Source: Magnetospirillum fulvum
GTDB taxonomy: Bacteria; Pseudomonadota; Alphaproteobacteria; Rhodospirillales; Magnetospirillaceae
Direction: 5' to 3'
Assembly (NCBI RefSeq): GCF_900108475.1
Contig: NZ_FNWO01000001.1
Location: 1-64,000, forward strand
DNA: 64,000 nt
The notes under the pieces are model-generated. The model had not been told where the DNA came from and made no database searches. It worked only from the letters and a program-made list of their open reading frames with translations. Shown here piece after piece: positions 1-8,557 of the stretch. Both the position numbers and the translations under genes were made by a program. Each line of letters opens with the position of its first letter. Within the stretch, counting starts at the first letter, position 1.

Positions 1-320
1 CCGATCTCTACAAACGGCGCTGGGCCATCGAACTGTTCTTCCGATGGGTCAAGCAGACCCTGAAAATCCGCCATTTCCTCGGAAACAGCGAGAATGCCGT
101 TCGAATCCAGATCGCCGTCGCCCTGATCGCCTTCCTCTTGCTCCGAATGGCCCAGGCCACCCAGAAAACCATCCAAAGCCCGCTCGCCTTTGCCCGGCTC
201 GTTCGCGCCAATCTCATGCACCGAAAGCGCATCGACCGACTGATCGGGGGAGATCCTCAACCAAGAATCGACCCCAATCAGATGGTGCTGCTATGACCGT
301 GACGTTTAACCGGACAGCAG
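1..320 (+). mobile_element. 3' end of an IS4-family insertion sequence (left part outside window)
   Basis: The first 300 bases encode the end of an IS4-type DDE transposase. The stretch GTTTAACCGGACAGCAG (about 304-320) lies between the transposase stop and the point where a methyltransferase reading frame starts in mid-domain, so it is the probable terminal inverted repeat. The left end and any target duplication are not in the window, so the exact boundary (about 310-322) is inferred. Confidence 0.7.
3..296 (+). CDS. IS4-family transposase, C-terminal fragment (5' truncated by window edge)
   Basis: The frame is open from the window start to a TGA at 294-296 (97 codons seen). It shows the IS4 signature Y-(2)-R-(3)-E-(6)-K exactly, in the motif YKRRWAIELFFRWVK; this Glu is the third residue of the DDE catalytic triad. 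After it comes the usual 'F.G.SENAVR.Q' segment and a hydrophobic helix typical of these transposases. The protein would cut and join the ends of its own element. Nothing here suggests decay, but the N-terminal half lies outside the window. The antisense open frame over the same bases is a shadow. Confidence 0.85.
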   Translation, partial: DLYKRRWAIELFFRWVKQTLKIRHFLGNSENAVRIQIAVALIAFLLLRMAQATQKTIQSPLAFARLVRANLMHRKRIDRLIGGDPQPRIDPNQMVLL

Positions 321-770
321 TGGCCACGGGCCGAGATTGACGCCCTGTGCGACGAAGTGATCCGCGCCCCGGCCGAATCGGTCGATCAGTCCCTGTTCGC
401 CCGGTTGAAGCCCGGCGACATCCTGTTCATCGACAGTTCGCACCGTAGCCTGGAAAACTCCGACGTCACCGCCTTGTTTCTCGACGTGCTGCCGGAGCTG
501 GCTCCCGGCGTGATCGTCCACGTCCACGACGTCTATCTGCCCTACGACTATCCGGCCCAGGCCGAGGGGCTGATGTATAACGAGCAATATCTGCTGGCGG
601 CATTGCTGCTGGGCGAGGCATCGTGGCTGGAGCCGGTGCTGCCATGCTTCTTTGCCGCCCAGGATCCCCGCCTGTCGGCGCATCTCGCCCCGGTGTGGGA
701 GGCAATCGGCACCAACGCCTTTCCCGCCCCCAGCAATTCCTTCTGGCTGAACATCAAAAGACGTCGTTAA
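312..770 (+). pseudogene. SAM-dependent methyltransferase (Methyltransf_24-like), 5' part removed by IS insertion
   Basis: From about base 312 the frame reads WPRAEIDALCDEVIRAP, then GDILFIDSSHRSLENSDVT and PGVIVHVHDVYLPYDY, ending in a TAA at 768-770. This is the C-terminal half of a class I methyltransferase of the kind found near sugar or polysaccharide genes (D..H and HVHD motifs). The N-terminal glycine-rich SAM-binding part is absent and the frame runs directly into the IS4 end, so the gene looks interrupted. A GTG at 357 could start a remnant protein of 137 residues, but it would lack most of the cofactor site. The missing 5' part may lie on the other side of the IS element, outside this window. 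Confidence 0.72.
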
Positions 771-806
771 GCCATTTATTATAAATAATTTATTGCCCGT
801 TGAGGT

Positions 807-2786
807 CTAGGTCAGGGCGATATCCCGCGCCGGTTTACCGGCGGCGGCGCGCGCCCAGACCTGTTGATAGGCCGTCTCCAGATCGGCGGCGAATCGCTTG
901 GGATCGAACAAAGCGGCCTGGGGCAGCAACGCAGCGAGCCGGGATCGCAGGTCGGTACGACGGGGCGAGTCCAGCCCCAGCCCGACCGCCAGATCGAGCA
1001 TTTCCTGGGGCGACGAGGCGATCAACTCGGGCAGGCCGATCGCCGACAGCAGCGAGGCCGCTACTCGCGAGGCGAGACGAGAGCCGGCGCAGGTCAGCAG
1101 CGGAACCCCCATCCGCACGGAATCGGCGGCGGTGGTGTGCGCGCCGCAGACCAGGGCATCGAGAAACAGATCGGCGGCGGGCAGACGCTTCAGATGCTCG
1201 GGCCGAGGCAAACGCGGTGCCCAGATCAGCCGGTCGGGCGCGATCCCGGCGCGGCTTGCGGCCTGTTCCAGCCGGGTGCGGGCCAGAGGGGGCGGGGCAA
1301 GCTGCCACAGCACCGATCCCGGAACCGCCGCCAGAATCTCCATCCACAGCGAGAAGGTGGCGCGGTCGAGCTTGCGATGGCCGTTAAACGAACAGAACAC
1401 GACACCGTCTTCGGGCAGCCCCAGATCGGATCGGGGCGGCGGCGCTCTTACAGGCTCCCACGCTAGATTGGGCTGATATCCATGCGCAAGCGAGATCAGC
1501 GCTTCGGAAAAATGGTTGCGATGCGCCGGAGGGACCAGCACCGGATCGACGATGGCGTAATCGATCCAAGGCGCCGATGAACTGGCGGCCAATCCCAGCC
1601 AGGCGATCTGGACCGGGGCCGGGCGCAGGGCGACGAGGCCGGGGCGGGCATGCCGGGTGTAGACCGACATGTCAACCAGGATGTTGACGCCTTCGTCGGC
1701 AAGACGTTGCGCGGCAGAACGGTCGCTTAACGTGTTGAAATCAAGGAAAAGGTCGCTGTTGGCGACGACCCGTTGCCGCCAGTCCGATCCATCGTCGGGA
1801 CCGACCGAGGCTGCAATCACTTTGACCCGGCTTCGATCGTGGTGGGCAAACAAATCCCCGGCCAGATGCATGGTGGCATGGTCGCGGAAATCCGGCGACA
1901 GATAGGCGACGGTCAGCGGCGGTGGATTGGCGGCGATACGGGGCCGAGCCACCGGACGGGGCCGTCCGGGAACACGAAAGGCGGCCTCGGCCGCCGCGAT
2001 CTTGCGTAATTCGGTTCCGTCGAATGGATAGAACAGCGCGTCCTGGGTCGAGATTGCCAGCCGCCCCGGCGCGGGCCTATCCAGTCCGGCCCGGATCTCG
2101 GCGAACAAAGCCTCTTCGCGATCCCAATCGGCGGTCTCGCGGCAGGCCCGGAGCAGATGACCCTTGGCCGGGAGCAGACGGGGGTCAAGCTCCAGCGCCC
2201 GGCTTAAGGTGACGGTGGCCTCCTCGAACCGGTTCTGCCGCAGCAACGCCTGACCCAGCAAGGCATGCAGTTCACCGACACCGGGATGGCGGCGCACCGA
2301 ATCTTCAAGCGCAGGGATGGCGGCATCGGGAGCGCTGGCGACAAGAAGTAAACCAAGGTTGACGTGGCCGCCAAGATGGCCGGGGGCACGCCGGATCAGG
2401 GTACGGTACGCCTCGGCGGCGGCGCTCATCCGGTTCAGGCTGCGCAAAGCGTTGCCAATCGCCAGCAGACTGTCGGCATCCCCCGCCTCGGCCAGCGGTC
2501 GCAACAGCGGCAACGCCTCCTCGGCGCGGTCGAGCGCCATTAGGCCGCGCGCCTTGCTGTACAGCGCGGCCGGATTGGTCGGCTCGATTGCCAGGATACG
2601 ATCGAGATGAGGCAGCGCCTCGCTATACCGACCCGAGGTCAGCAGGGTCAGCGCCAAGGCATAGCGTGCCGCCAGCGCGTTCGGGGCCGCCGCGACCACC
2701 CGCTCCAGCAGGGCCAAAGCGGGCTTGGTCTTGCCGGCTTGGGCCAGGGCGGACGCTTTGGCCAAATCGCGGTCGAGGTCGATCAT
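807..2786 (-). CDS. TPR-repeat O-GlcNAc transferase-like protein (SPINDLY type, glycosyltransferase family 41)
   Basis: The 659-residue protein has about seven tetratricopeptide repeats (residues 5-250) followed by a family 41 glycosyltransferase module (about 295-645), with the recognisable segments VAYLSPDFRDHA, ALRPAPVQIAWLG and FCSFNGHRKLDR. Family members transfer a sugar from a UDP-sugar to Ser/Thr of proteins; in bacteria some modify flagellin or other surface proteins. The loop usually reading G-Y-P-x-T-x-G is here WLGLAASSSAPW, so donor use may differ. The start ATG at 2786 overlaps the stop of the phosphoesterase gene (ATGA), which favours it over the longer upstream frame. It converges with the broken methyltransferase. 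Its target protein is unknown. Confidence 0.85.
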   Translation of the reverse strand: MIDLDRDLAKASALAQAGKTKPALALLERVVAAAPNALAARYALALTLLTSGRYSEALPHLDRILAIEPTNPAALYSKARGLMALDRAEEALPLLRPLAEAGDADSLLAIGNALRSLNRMSAAAEAYRTLIRRAPGHLGGHVNLGLLLVASAPDAAIPALEDSVRRHPGVGELHALLGQALLRQNRFEEATVTLSRALELDPRLLPAKGHLLRACRETADWDREEALFAEIRAGLDRPAPGRLAISTQDALFYPFDGTELRKIAAAEAAFRVPGRPRPVARPRIAANPPPLTVAYLSPDFRDHATMHLAGDLFAHHDRSRVKVIAASVGPDDGSDWRQRVVANSDLFLDFNTLSDRSAAQRLADEGVNILVDMSVYTRHARPGLVALRPAPVQIAWLGLAASSSAPWIDYAIVDPVLVPPAHRNHFSEALISLAHGYQPNLAWEPVRAPPPRSDLGLPEDGVVFCSFNGHRKLDRATFSLWMEILAAVPGSVLWQLAPPPLARTRLEQAASRAGIAPDRLIWAPRLPRPEHLKRLPAADLFLDALVCGAHTTAADSVRMGVPLLTCAGSRLASRVAASLLSAIGLPELIASSPQEMLDLAVGLGLDSPRRTDLRSRLAALLPQAALFDPKRFAADLETAYQQVWARAAAGKPARDIALT

Positions 2787-3556
2787 GGGCGTCTCCGCCA
2801 CTCGGTGCCCTGTTTGACAAAGCGATGGTGGCGTATGGGGTGGAAAATCTCTCCGGTCCAGCCCTGGACCGTCACCTCGATCTGGTGAGAATCGAGGCGG
2901 ACCAGACAATAGCCGTTCGATTCGCCGCGCAGACGGGTCGAACAGGCGGTGCTGGCCTGAACCAGAATCATCGATCCGCCGGTCGCGGCGACGATCGGTT
3001 CGACCCGGGCATGATGGGCGTGTCCGGTCAACACAACGTCAATGCCGTGGGCGATCAGGGCTTCATAGGGATGCCCGCCCCCCGCATCGTCGGGAGGGTG
3101 GTGCAGAAACACCATCCGGGCCGCCTCGGGCGGGGCGTCGGCCAGAAGGCGGTCGAGTTCGCCGAGATGGCTGTCGGTCAGCGCTCCCGATTTCCAGCGA
3201 AGCGAGCGGGTGGAATCGAGCCCGATCGCGATCAGCGATGGGTCGCGCCAGACCGAGGGAAACGCGTGGCGAGGGAGGTGGTGATTGAACTTGTCGCGGG
3301 GACGCAGCAGACGGTTGAGCGGGCGGTAAAGCGGCGACAGGTCGTGATTGCCCGGCACCAGCACCACCGGGGGGGGAAGGCGGTCGAGAAAAGCGCGAGC
3401 CTCGGCGAATTGATGCGACCGTGCCCGCTGGGTCAGGTCGCCCGAGATCGCCACCAGATCGGGGTGGGTGCGCTCGAGATCGACGAGCAGGGCCGCCACC
3501 AGACGGGGATCGGTGCGGCCGAAATGGAGATCGGACAAATGGGCGACGGTTCGCAT
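2783..3556 (-). CDS. calcineurin-like metallophosphoesterase
   Basis: The 257-residue protein carries the full metallophosphoesterase motif set in order: DLHFG (9-13), GDLT (about 39-42), GNHD (about 69-72), LHHPP and GHAHH. These residues bind two metal ions and the phosphoester. The size and the compact fold resemble CpdA/YfcE-type enzymes, so cyclic nucleotide or other small phosphodiester substrates are possible; the substrate is not visible from sequence. It lies four bases downstream of the lipid kinase and overlaps the glycosyltransferase start, so the three leftward genes probably form one transcript. Confidence 0.85.
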   Translation of the reverse strand: MRTVAHLSDLHFGRTDPRLVAALLVDLERTHPDLVAISGDLTQRARSHQFAEARAFLDRLPPPVVLVPGNHDLSPLYRPLNRLLRPRDKFNHHLPRHAFPSVWRDPSLIAIGLDSTRSLRWKSGALTDSHLGELDRLLADAPPEAARMVFLHHPPDDAGGGHPYEALIAHGIDVVLTGHAHHARVEPIVAATGGSMILVQASTACSTRLRGESNGYCLVRLDSHQIEVTVQGWTGEIFHPIRHHRFVKQGTEWRRRP

Positions 3557-3560
3557 GTCT

Positions 3561-4463
3561 CTAATGTCCCCGTCCGGGGACCAGGATGTTCAGTGCTCGA
3601 GGCCGGACCCGGAACAGCAGGGGCGTCGGCATCACCGCGACCTCGCCGTCGAGCGACAGCATCAGCCGTCGTCGCGGGCTGGCGACATGCACTTCGCTGG
3701 CGGAAAAGGTCTGAAGCCGCCGACTGGTTCGCCACCGGCCTAGCATCGTCTCGACCGCCAGCCACAGCAGCGACAACCGCCCGGAACAGGTGGCGATGTG
3801 GACTTCAAGCTGTCCGGTATCAAGCGAACGGCGCGACAGCGGCGGCGGTTCGTCGCGCCAGGCATTGTTGCTGATGAACAGCATCGGGGTTCGCACCCGG
3901 CGGGGGTCGCCCCGGTCCAATGTCAAGGTGACATCGATTTGGGGGAAGTGAATCAGCCCGCGCAGGGCGGCGATGGCCATTGCCGTCATCTTGTGTAACC
4001 GGCGGCGCTGGAGGTGGTCGCGGCGACGGACGATCCAGGGATGCATGCCCAGCGAGGCCCAGATCGCGAAGGGCCGCCCATCGACTTCGGCGAGATCAAT
4101 CGCGGCGGTTCCGGCGCAGGCGACAGCGCGGGCGGCGTCGATCGGATCGAGGGTCAAGCCGATGTCGCGGGCGAAAAGATTGAGGGTGCCGAGCGGCAGG
4201 ATGCCCAGCGGGCGTTCGCGACCCAATCCGTTGCCGACCGCCGACAAGATGGTGCCATCGCCGCCGCCGACGACGACAGCGTCGAGATCCTTGCGGACGG
4301 ACAAGGCGGCGAAGCAAGCGGGTAGGTCGCGACGACCGATCATCCGGAGTTCAACCTGATGTCCTCTGTCGAGAAACGCATCGCGGATTGCCGCGACGGT
4401 GGCGGCGGGTGGAAAGCGGCGAAAGCCTCCGGCGGACCGGTTGATGACGAGAGCAAGGCGCAT
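3561..4463 (-). CDS. diacylglycerol/lipid kinase family protein
   Basis: The 300-residue protein begins with VINRSAGG and has the GGGDGT nucleotide-binding motif (about residues 66-71) and GILPLGTLNLFARD, all typical of the DAGK catalytic domain of YegS/BmrU-type lipid kinases. These phosphorylate membrane lipids such as diacylglycerol or phosphatidylglycerol from ATP. The start ATG at 4463 gives a normal N-terminus; an upstream in-frame extension to 4532 adds sequence unlike the family. It heads a leftward group with the phosphoesterase and the glycosyltransferase and diverges from the acyl-CoA synthetase. Confidence 0.82.
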   Translation of the reverse strand: MRLALVINRSAGGFRRFPPAATVAAIRDAFLDRGHQVELRMIGRRDLPACFAALSVRKDLDAVVVGGGDGTILSAVGNGLGRERPLGILPLGTLNLFARDIGLTLDPIDAARAVACAGTAAIDLAEVDGRPFAIWASLGMHPWIVRRRDHLQRRRLHKMTAMAIAALRGLIHFPQIDVTLTLDRGDPRRVRTPMLFISNNAWRDEPPPLSRRSLDTGQLEVHIATCSGRLSLLWLAVETMLGRWRTSRRLQTFSASEVHVASPRRRLMLSLDGEVAVMPTPLLFRVRPRALNILVPGRGH

Positions 4464-4568
4464 GATGCGACAGCAGCCCGAGCCGCTTCGGCTGTCAAGA
4501 GCGATTCTCGCACCACGAGCCTCTCCGCCCAAGATGAAGGTTGAAAAAGTTGTGAGAGAGCCTCAATC

Positions 4569-4590
4569 TTTCCCTTCATCAGAAGGGAAA
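4569..4590. repeat. 9-bp perfect inverted repeat in the acyl-CoA synthetase leader
   Basis: TTTCCCTTC-ATCA-GAAGGGAAA lies 33 bases before the start of the acyl-CoA synthetase, between two divergent genes. It could be a repressor operator or an mRNA hairpin. No T-run follows in the direction of transcription, so it does not look like a terminator. Confidence 0.55.
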
Positions 4591-4623
4591 AATCCTCCAT
4601 TCCACGAACATAGGGAAGCGGAA

Positions 4624-6261
4624 ATGACGGTGAGAACCCCTTACGACGTCGATCTCGACAAAACCTCCGCCAACTTCGTTCCCCTCTCGCCGCTTGGATT
4701 TCTCGAGCGGTCCGCGACGGTCTTTCCCGACCGCGTCTCGGTCATCCACGATCAGCGCCGCTTCACCTGGCGTCAGACTTACGATCGTTGCCGTCGGCTG
4801 GCCTCGGCCCTGGCGCAACGCGGCGTGGGCGTCGGCGACACCGTCGCGGTAATGGCTCCCAACATCCCGGCGGCGTTCGAGGCGACCTTTGGCGTACCGA
4901 TGCTGGGGGCGGTCCTGTGCGCCCTCAATATCCGTCTCGACGCGGAAGCCATTGCTTTCATGCTGGAGCATGGCGGGGCCAAGGTTCTGCTGACCGACCG
5001 CGAATTTTCCCCGGTGATCGCCAAGGCGCTGGGGCTGATGAAGATGCCGCCGCTGGTGATCGACATCAACGATGCCGACACGACCAGCGGCACCCTGCTC
5101 GGCGAATGCGATTACGAGACGTTCCTGGCGTCCGGCGACCCGGACTATGTCTGGCGTTGGCCCGAAGACGAGTGGGAGGCGATTGCCCTCAATTACACCT
5201 CGGGCACCACCGGCAATCCCAAGGGCGTCGTCTATCACCACCGTGGTGCCTATATCAACGCGCTGGGCAATGCGGTGACCTGGGGGATGAGTGGGCATCC
5301 GGTCTATCTGTGGACCTTGCCGATGTTCCATTGCAACGGCTGGTGCTTCCCCTGGACGATCACCGCTTTGGCCGGAACCCATGTCTGCCTGCGCCGGATC
5401 GAAGGCCGCGCGATTTTCTCGGCGATTGAAGCACATAAAGTGACCCATATGTGCGGCGCGCCGATCGTGATGGGGATGTTGATCAACACACCGGAAAAGG
5501 ACCGTCGTCCCTTGACGCATGATGTTGCCTTCATGACCGCCGCCGCGCCGCCGCCCGCCGCCGTGATCGAACGGCTGGAAGGGCAGGGATTCCGCATCAC
5601 CCACGTCTATGGACTGACCGAGGTTTACGGTCCGGTGACCGTGTGCGCCTGGCACGAGGAATGGGACGAACTGCCGCAGGAAGAGCGGGCGCAGAAGAAA
5701 GCCCGGCAGGGCGTACGCTACGTCAATCAGGAGGCGATGATGGTCGCCGACCCGCTCAGTCTTGTGCCGGTGCCCCAGGACGGCGTCACGATGGGCGAGG
5801 TGTTCTTCCGCGGCAACGTGGTGATGAAAGGGTATTTCAAGAACCCGACAGCGACCGCCGAAGCCTTCTCGGGCGGCTGGTTCCACACCGGCGATCTGGG
5901 TGTCTGGCATCCCGACGGTTACATTGAGCTGAAGGACCGTTCGAAGGACATCATCATTTCGGGCGGCGAGAACATTTCGACGATCGAAGTCGAAAGCGTG
6001 CTGTATCAGCATCCCTCCGTCGCCGAAGCCGCCGTTGTGGCTCGTCCCGACGAACGATGGGGCGAGACTCCGTGTGCCTTTGTCGGCCTGAAGGAAGGCG
6101 CGGCCCCGATCACCGCCGAGGAGATCATTGCGTTCACCCGGACCAAGCTCGCCCATTACAAATGCCCGCGGACGGTAATCTTCACGAACCTACCCAAGAC
6201 TTCGACGGGAAAGGTGCAAAAATACATCCTGCGTGAAATGGCTAAGAAGATGATCGCCTAA
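4624..6261 (+). CDS. AMP-forming acyl-CoA synthetase
   Basis: The 545-residue protein has the adenylate-forming enzyme motifs: the P-loop YTSGTTGNPKGV (about residue 190), the YGLTE motif, GWFHTGDLG, and the C-terminal catalytic lysine region KTSTGKVQK. It activates a carboxylic acid, probably a medium- or long-chain fatty acid, to its CoA ester. Its length and the sequence around SRKDIIISGGENIS-like residues (here SKDIIISGGENIS) resemble the alphaproteobacterial acyl-CoA synthetase group that includes the methylmercaptopropionate ligase DmdB, so the substrate is open. ATG at 4624 follows AGGGAAGCGG; the longer frame from 4399 runs back over the divergent lipid kinase and is rejected. Confidence 0.88.
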   Translation: MTVRTPYDVDLDKTSANFVPLSPLGFLERSATVFPDRVSVIHDQRRFTWRQTYDRCRRLASALAQRGVGVGDTVAVMAPNIPAAFEATFGVPMLGAVLCALNIRLDAEAIAFMLEHGGAKVLLTDREFSPVIAKALGLMKMPPLVIDINDADTTSGTLLGECDYETFLASGDPDYVWRWPEDEWEAIALNYTSGTTGNPKGVVYHHRGAYINALGNAVTWGMSGHPVYLWTLPMFHCNGWCFPWTITALAGTHVCLRRIEGRAIFSAIEAHKVTHMCGAPIVMGMLINTPEKDRRPLTHDVAFMTAAAPPPAAVIERLEGQGFRITHVYGLTEVYGPVTVCAWHEEWDELPQEERAQKKARQGVRYVNQEAMMVADPLSLVPVPQDGVTMGEVFFRGNVVMKGYFKNPTATAEAFSGGWFHTGDLGVWHPDGYIELKDRSKDIIISGGENISTIEVESVLYQHPSVAEAAVVARPDERWGETPCAFVGLKEGAAPITAEEIIAFTRTKLAHYKCPRTVIFTNLPKTSTGKVQKYILREMAKKMIA

Positions 6262-6367
6262 AGGTTCAATCTTTCGTATAAAACCTCGTCCAAGCGGGTA
6301 GGGACGGGGGCGACCGATGACATATGTTACAATGAAATTGAATCGGCTATCTTGATTATAGGAGAGG

Positions 6368-7543
6368 GTGCATTCTCGTTCATTTCTGCTTTACCGGGTG
6401 GCGATCGTGACGTCGTTAGCGAAGGGCGAGCTACCATCGTCGTTCCATCAGGGCTTGGCCGCTCAGGTCGGTGCTCTGCACCAAGAGATTCGGGCCGAGA
6501 TGGAATTATCCCAACTCGGCCGGATTGCGGTCGCCCTCTACGATCCCCGCACCGATCTGCTGAAAACCTTCATCCATTCCAGCGATGGCGAAAGCCCGCT
6601 CGACCATGCCACCGCCCCTCTGTCGGCGCTGCCCAGTCTGGTCGAACTGGCCCTTTCCGGCGGCACCCGGACCCTCAACGATCTCGAGGCGGTTGCCCGC
6701 ACCGGGCATGAATATGCAGCCCGGCTGGTTTCGTTCGGCTATCGTTCCAGTCATACGGTGCCGATCTGCGGTCGCGAGGGGTTGCGCGGCTTTCTGTTTC
6801 TGAACGGCTCTGTTCCCGGCTTTTTCACGCCCACGGTGCTGCGTCGCCTCAAGCCCTATGGCGATTTGATCGCCCAGATGGTGCTGCGCGAATTGGACGC
6901 CCTGCACAGCATGCAATCTATCGTCAAGGTGCTGTTGCAGATTTCGGCGGTGCGCGACGGCGAAACCGGCGGGCATCTCGCCCGGATGGCCCGCTATTCG
7001 CGGGCGATCGGGTTGAAGCTGGCGGGGCCGCTTGGGTTTAGCGACGAATTCGTCGAATATCTGTTCCAGTTCGCCCCCGTCCATGATGTCGGCAAGATTT
7101 CGGTGCCGGACCACATCTTGCTGAAACCGGGGCCGCTGACGCCGGAAGAATTCACCGTGATGCAGGGCCATGTCGCCCATGGCATCGAAATCGTCGATCT
7201 GGCGGTGGGTGATTTCGGCTTCATCTCGACCGCCCACCTTCAGATGTTGCGCCAGATCGTCGCCTGTCATCACGAAAAGATCGACGGCAGCGGCTATCCC
7301 CGCGGGCTGATGGGCGGGGACATTCCGCTTGAAGCCCGGATCGTCGCCGTTGCCGACGTGTTCGATGCGCTGACCTCGCGCCGCCCTTATAAAGCGGCCT
7401 GGAACAATGCCGAGGCGATGGCGGCATTGAATGCCGACGCGGCCGAGAACCGGCTCGATGCCGATTGTGTCGCCGCTCTGGCTGAATGTATGCCGGAAAT
7501 TCTCGATATTCAGTCCCGTTTCGCCGAAACGGGGGTGGGATGA
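6368..7543 (+). CDS. HD-GYP domain protein, probable c-di-GMP phosphodiesterase
   Basis: The 391-residue protein has a GAF-like N-terminal half (about 30-170) and an HD-GYP domain (about 190-370). The metal-binding HD appears in APVHDVGKIS and the second signature in HHEKIDGSGYPRG; both are intact, so the protein should hydrolyse cyclic di-GMP. The GTG start at 6368 sits just after AGGAGAG; a GTG at 6407 is an alternative. The stop overlaps the mepA start by ATGA, which ties this signalling enzyme to a cell-wall hydrolase. No DNA-binding or receiver domain is visible; the GAF-like part is presumably the sensor. Confidence 0.85.
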   Translation: MHSRSFLLYRVAIVTSLAKGELPSSFHQGLAAQVGALHQEIRAEMELSQLGRIAVALYDPRTDLLKTFIHSSDGESPLDHATAPLSALPSLVELALSGGTRTLNDLEAVARTGHEYAARLVSFGYRSSHTVPICGREGLRGFLFLNGSVPGFFTPTVLRRLKPYGDLIAQMVLRELDALHSMQSIVKVLLQISAVRDGETGGHLARMARYSRAIGLKLAGPLGFSDEFVEYLFQFAPVHDVGKISVPDHILLKPGPLTPEEFTVMQGHVAHGIEIVDLAVGDFGFISTAHLQMLRQIVACHHEKIDGSGYPRGLMGGDIPLEARIVAVADVFDALTSRRPYKAAWNNAEAMAALNADAAENRLDADCVAALAECMPEILDIQSRFAETGVG

Positions 7544-8370
7544 CGGGGGCGCTCGCGGCGTTTCTGCTGGCAACGGCACTGGTCATTGGCGGGGCGGGGG
7601 CCGCGAGTGCGGCGGGCGATCCCTGGCCCGAGTTGCGTCGTCCCGCATCCGGGTCGGGCGAGGCGATCGGATCGGCGGCGGCGGGCTGTCTGCGCGGGGC
7701 CGAGGCCCTGCCGCTCACCGGCGCGGGCTATCAGGTGCTGCGTCCCGAACGCAACCGCGCCTGGGGCCACCCCCGCACCGTCGCCTTTGTCCGCGCCCTG
7801 GCCGCCGCCAGCCGGGCCGAGGGTCTGCCGTTGCTGCTGATCGGCGACATGGCCCAGCCGCGCGGTGGCCCGCTGCCGTTCGGCCATGCCAGCCATCAGA
7901 ATGGGCTGGACGTCGATATCTGGTTCCGTCTGGCCCCGCATCCGCTCGGCCCCGACGAACTCGCTCGGCCCAAGCCGCTGTCGATGACGGAGGGCAACCG
8001 GATCGAGTCCGCGCATTGGGGGCGGGAACAAGCCCGGATGCTGGAACTGGCGGCGACGTCTCCCGGCATCGACCGAATATTCGTCCACCCGGCGATCAAG
8101 CGCGCTCTGTGTCGGTCGCTCCCGCCCGAGCGGCGCGGCTGGCTGGCGAAGCTGCGGCCGTGGTGGGGGCATAATGAACATTTTCACGTCCGGTTATCCT
8201 GTCCGGCCGAGTCGGGATTGTGCGAGCCGCAGGCCCCCGTGCCCGAAGGCGACGGGTGCGGGGCCGAGATCGAATCCTGGTTGGCCCAACCGCTGGCGGT
8301 CCCCAAGGAAAAGCCACACCGTCAGGTAAAGCCATTGCCAGCAGCCTGCACCGACCTCGCCCGGGACTGA
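7540..8370 (+). CDS. mepA: penicillin-insensitive murein endopeptidase MepA
   Basis: The 276-residue protein has a signal peptide (hydrophobic 3-17, AASA cleavage region) and the peptidase M74 motifs [15 protein letters not shown] and [15 protein letters not shown], with the zinc ligands H, D and H. It cleaves D-Ala-mesoDAP cross-links in periplasmic peptidoglycan. Cysteine pairs near the termini match the disulfide-bonded family. ATG at 7540 overlaps the TGA of the HD-GYP gene. The C-terminal tail (about 250-276) is Lys/Pro-rich and variable. Confidence 0.9.
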   Translation: MTGALAAFLLATALVIGGAGAASAAGDPWPELRRPASGSGEAIGSAAAGCLRGAEALPLTGAGYQVLRPERNRAWGHPRTVAFVRALAAASRAEGLPLLLIGDMAQPRGGPLPFGHASHQNGLDVDIWFRLAPHPLGPDELARPKPLSMTEGNRIESAHWGREQARMLELAATSPGIDRIFVHPAIKRALCRSLPPERRGWLAKLRPWWGHNEHFHVRLSCPAESGLCEPQAPVPEGDGCGAEIESWLAQPLAVPKEKPHRQVKPLPAACTDLARD

Positions 8371-8498
8371 GAGTCCGACTTTAATCAAATATTCCCGCGA
8401 GCCCGCTTGCAAAAAGTGGCGCAAGGCGGTATCAACCGGCGCATCAATCCGCACGCGGGTTCGCGGCGGCGGCTTTTTTGCCGTCCGTTCGCTCCGGT

Positions 8499-8515
8499 GC
8501 CGGGGGTTCCCCGGC
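8499..8515 (+). promoter_or_regulatory. hairpin in the rpsB leader
   Basis: GCCGGGG-GTT-CCCCGGC forms a 7-bp stem 43 bases before the rpsB start, inside a 187-base gap after mepA that also holds a T6 run at about 8474-8479. The gap must contain the promoter of the rpsB operon. S2 autoregulates its own mRNA in other bacteria, so a structured leader is plausible, but this hairpin matches no motif I can name with confidence. Confidence 0.4.
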
Positions 8516-8557
8516 GACGCCCGCGGAGGTTCAACCGGAGAAGCAAAGGACTTTCCG

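Noticed and set aside
4579-6156. 525-codon open frame antisense to the acyl-CoA synthetase
   Set aside because: It mirrors a gene with clear family motifs; its codons show no bias of their own and no ribosome site is present. Such shadows are common in GC-rich genomes.
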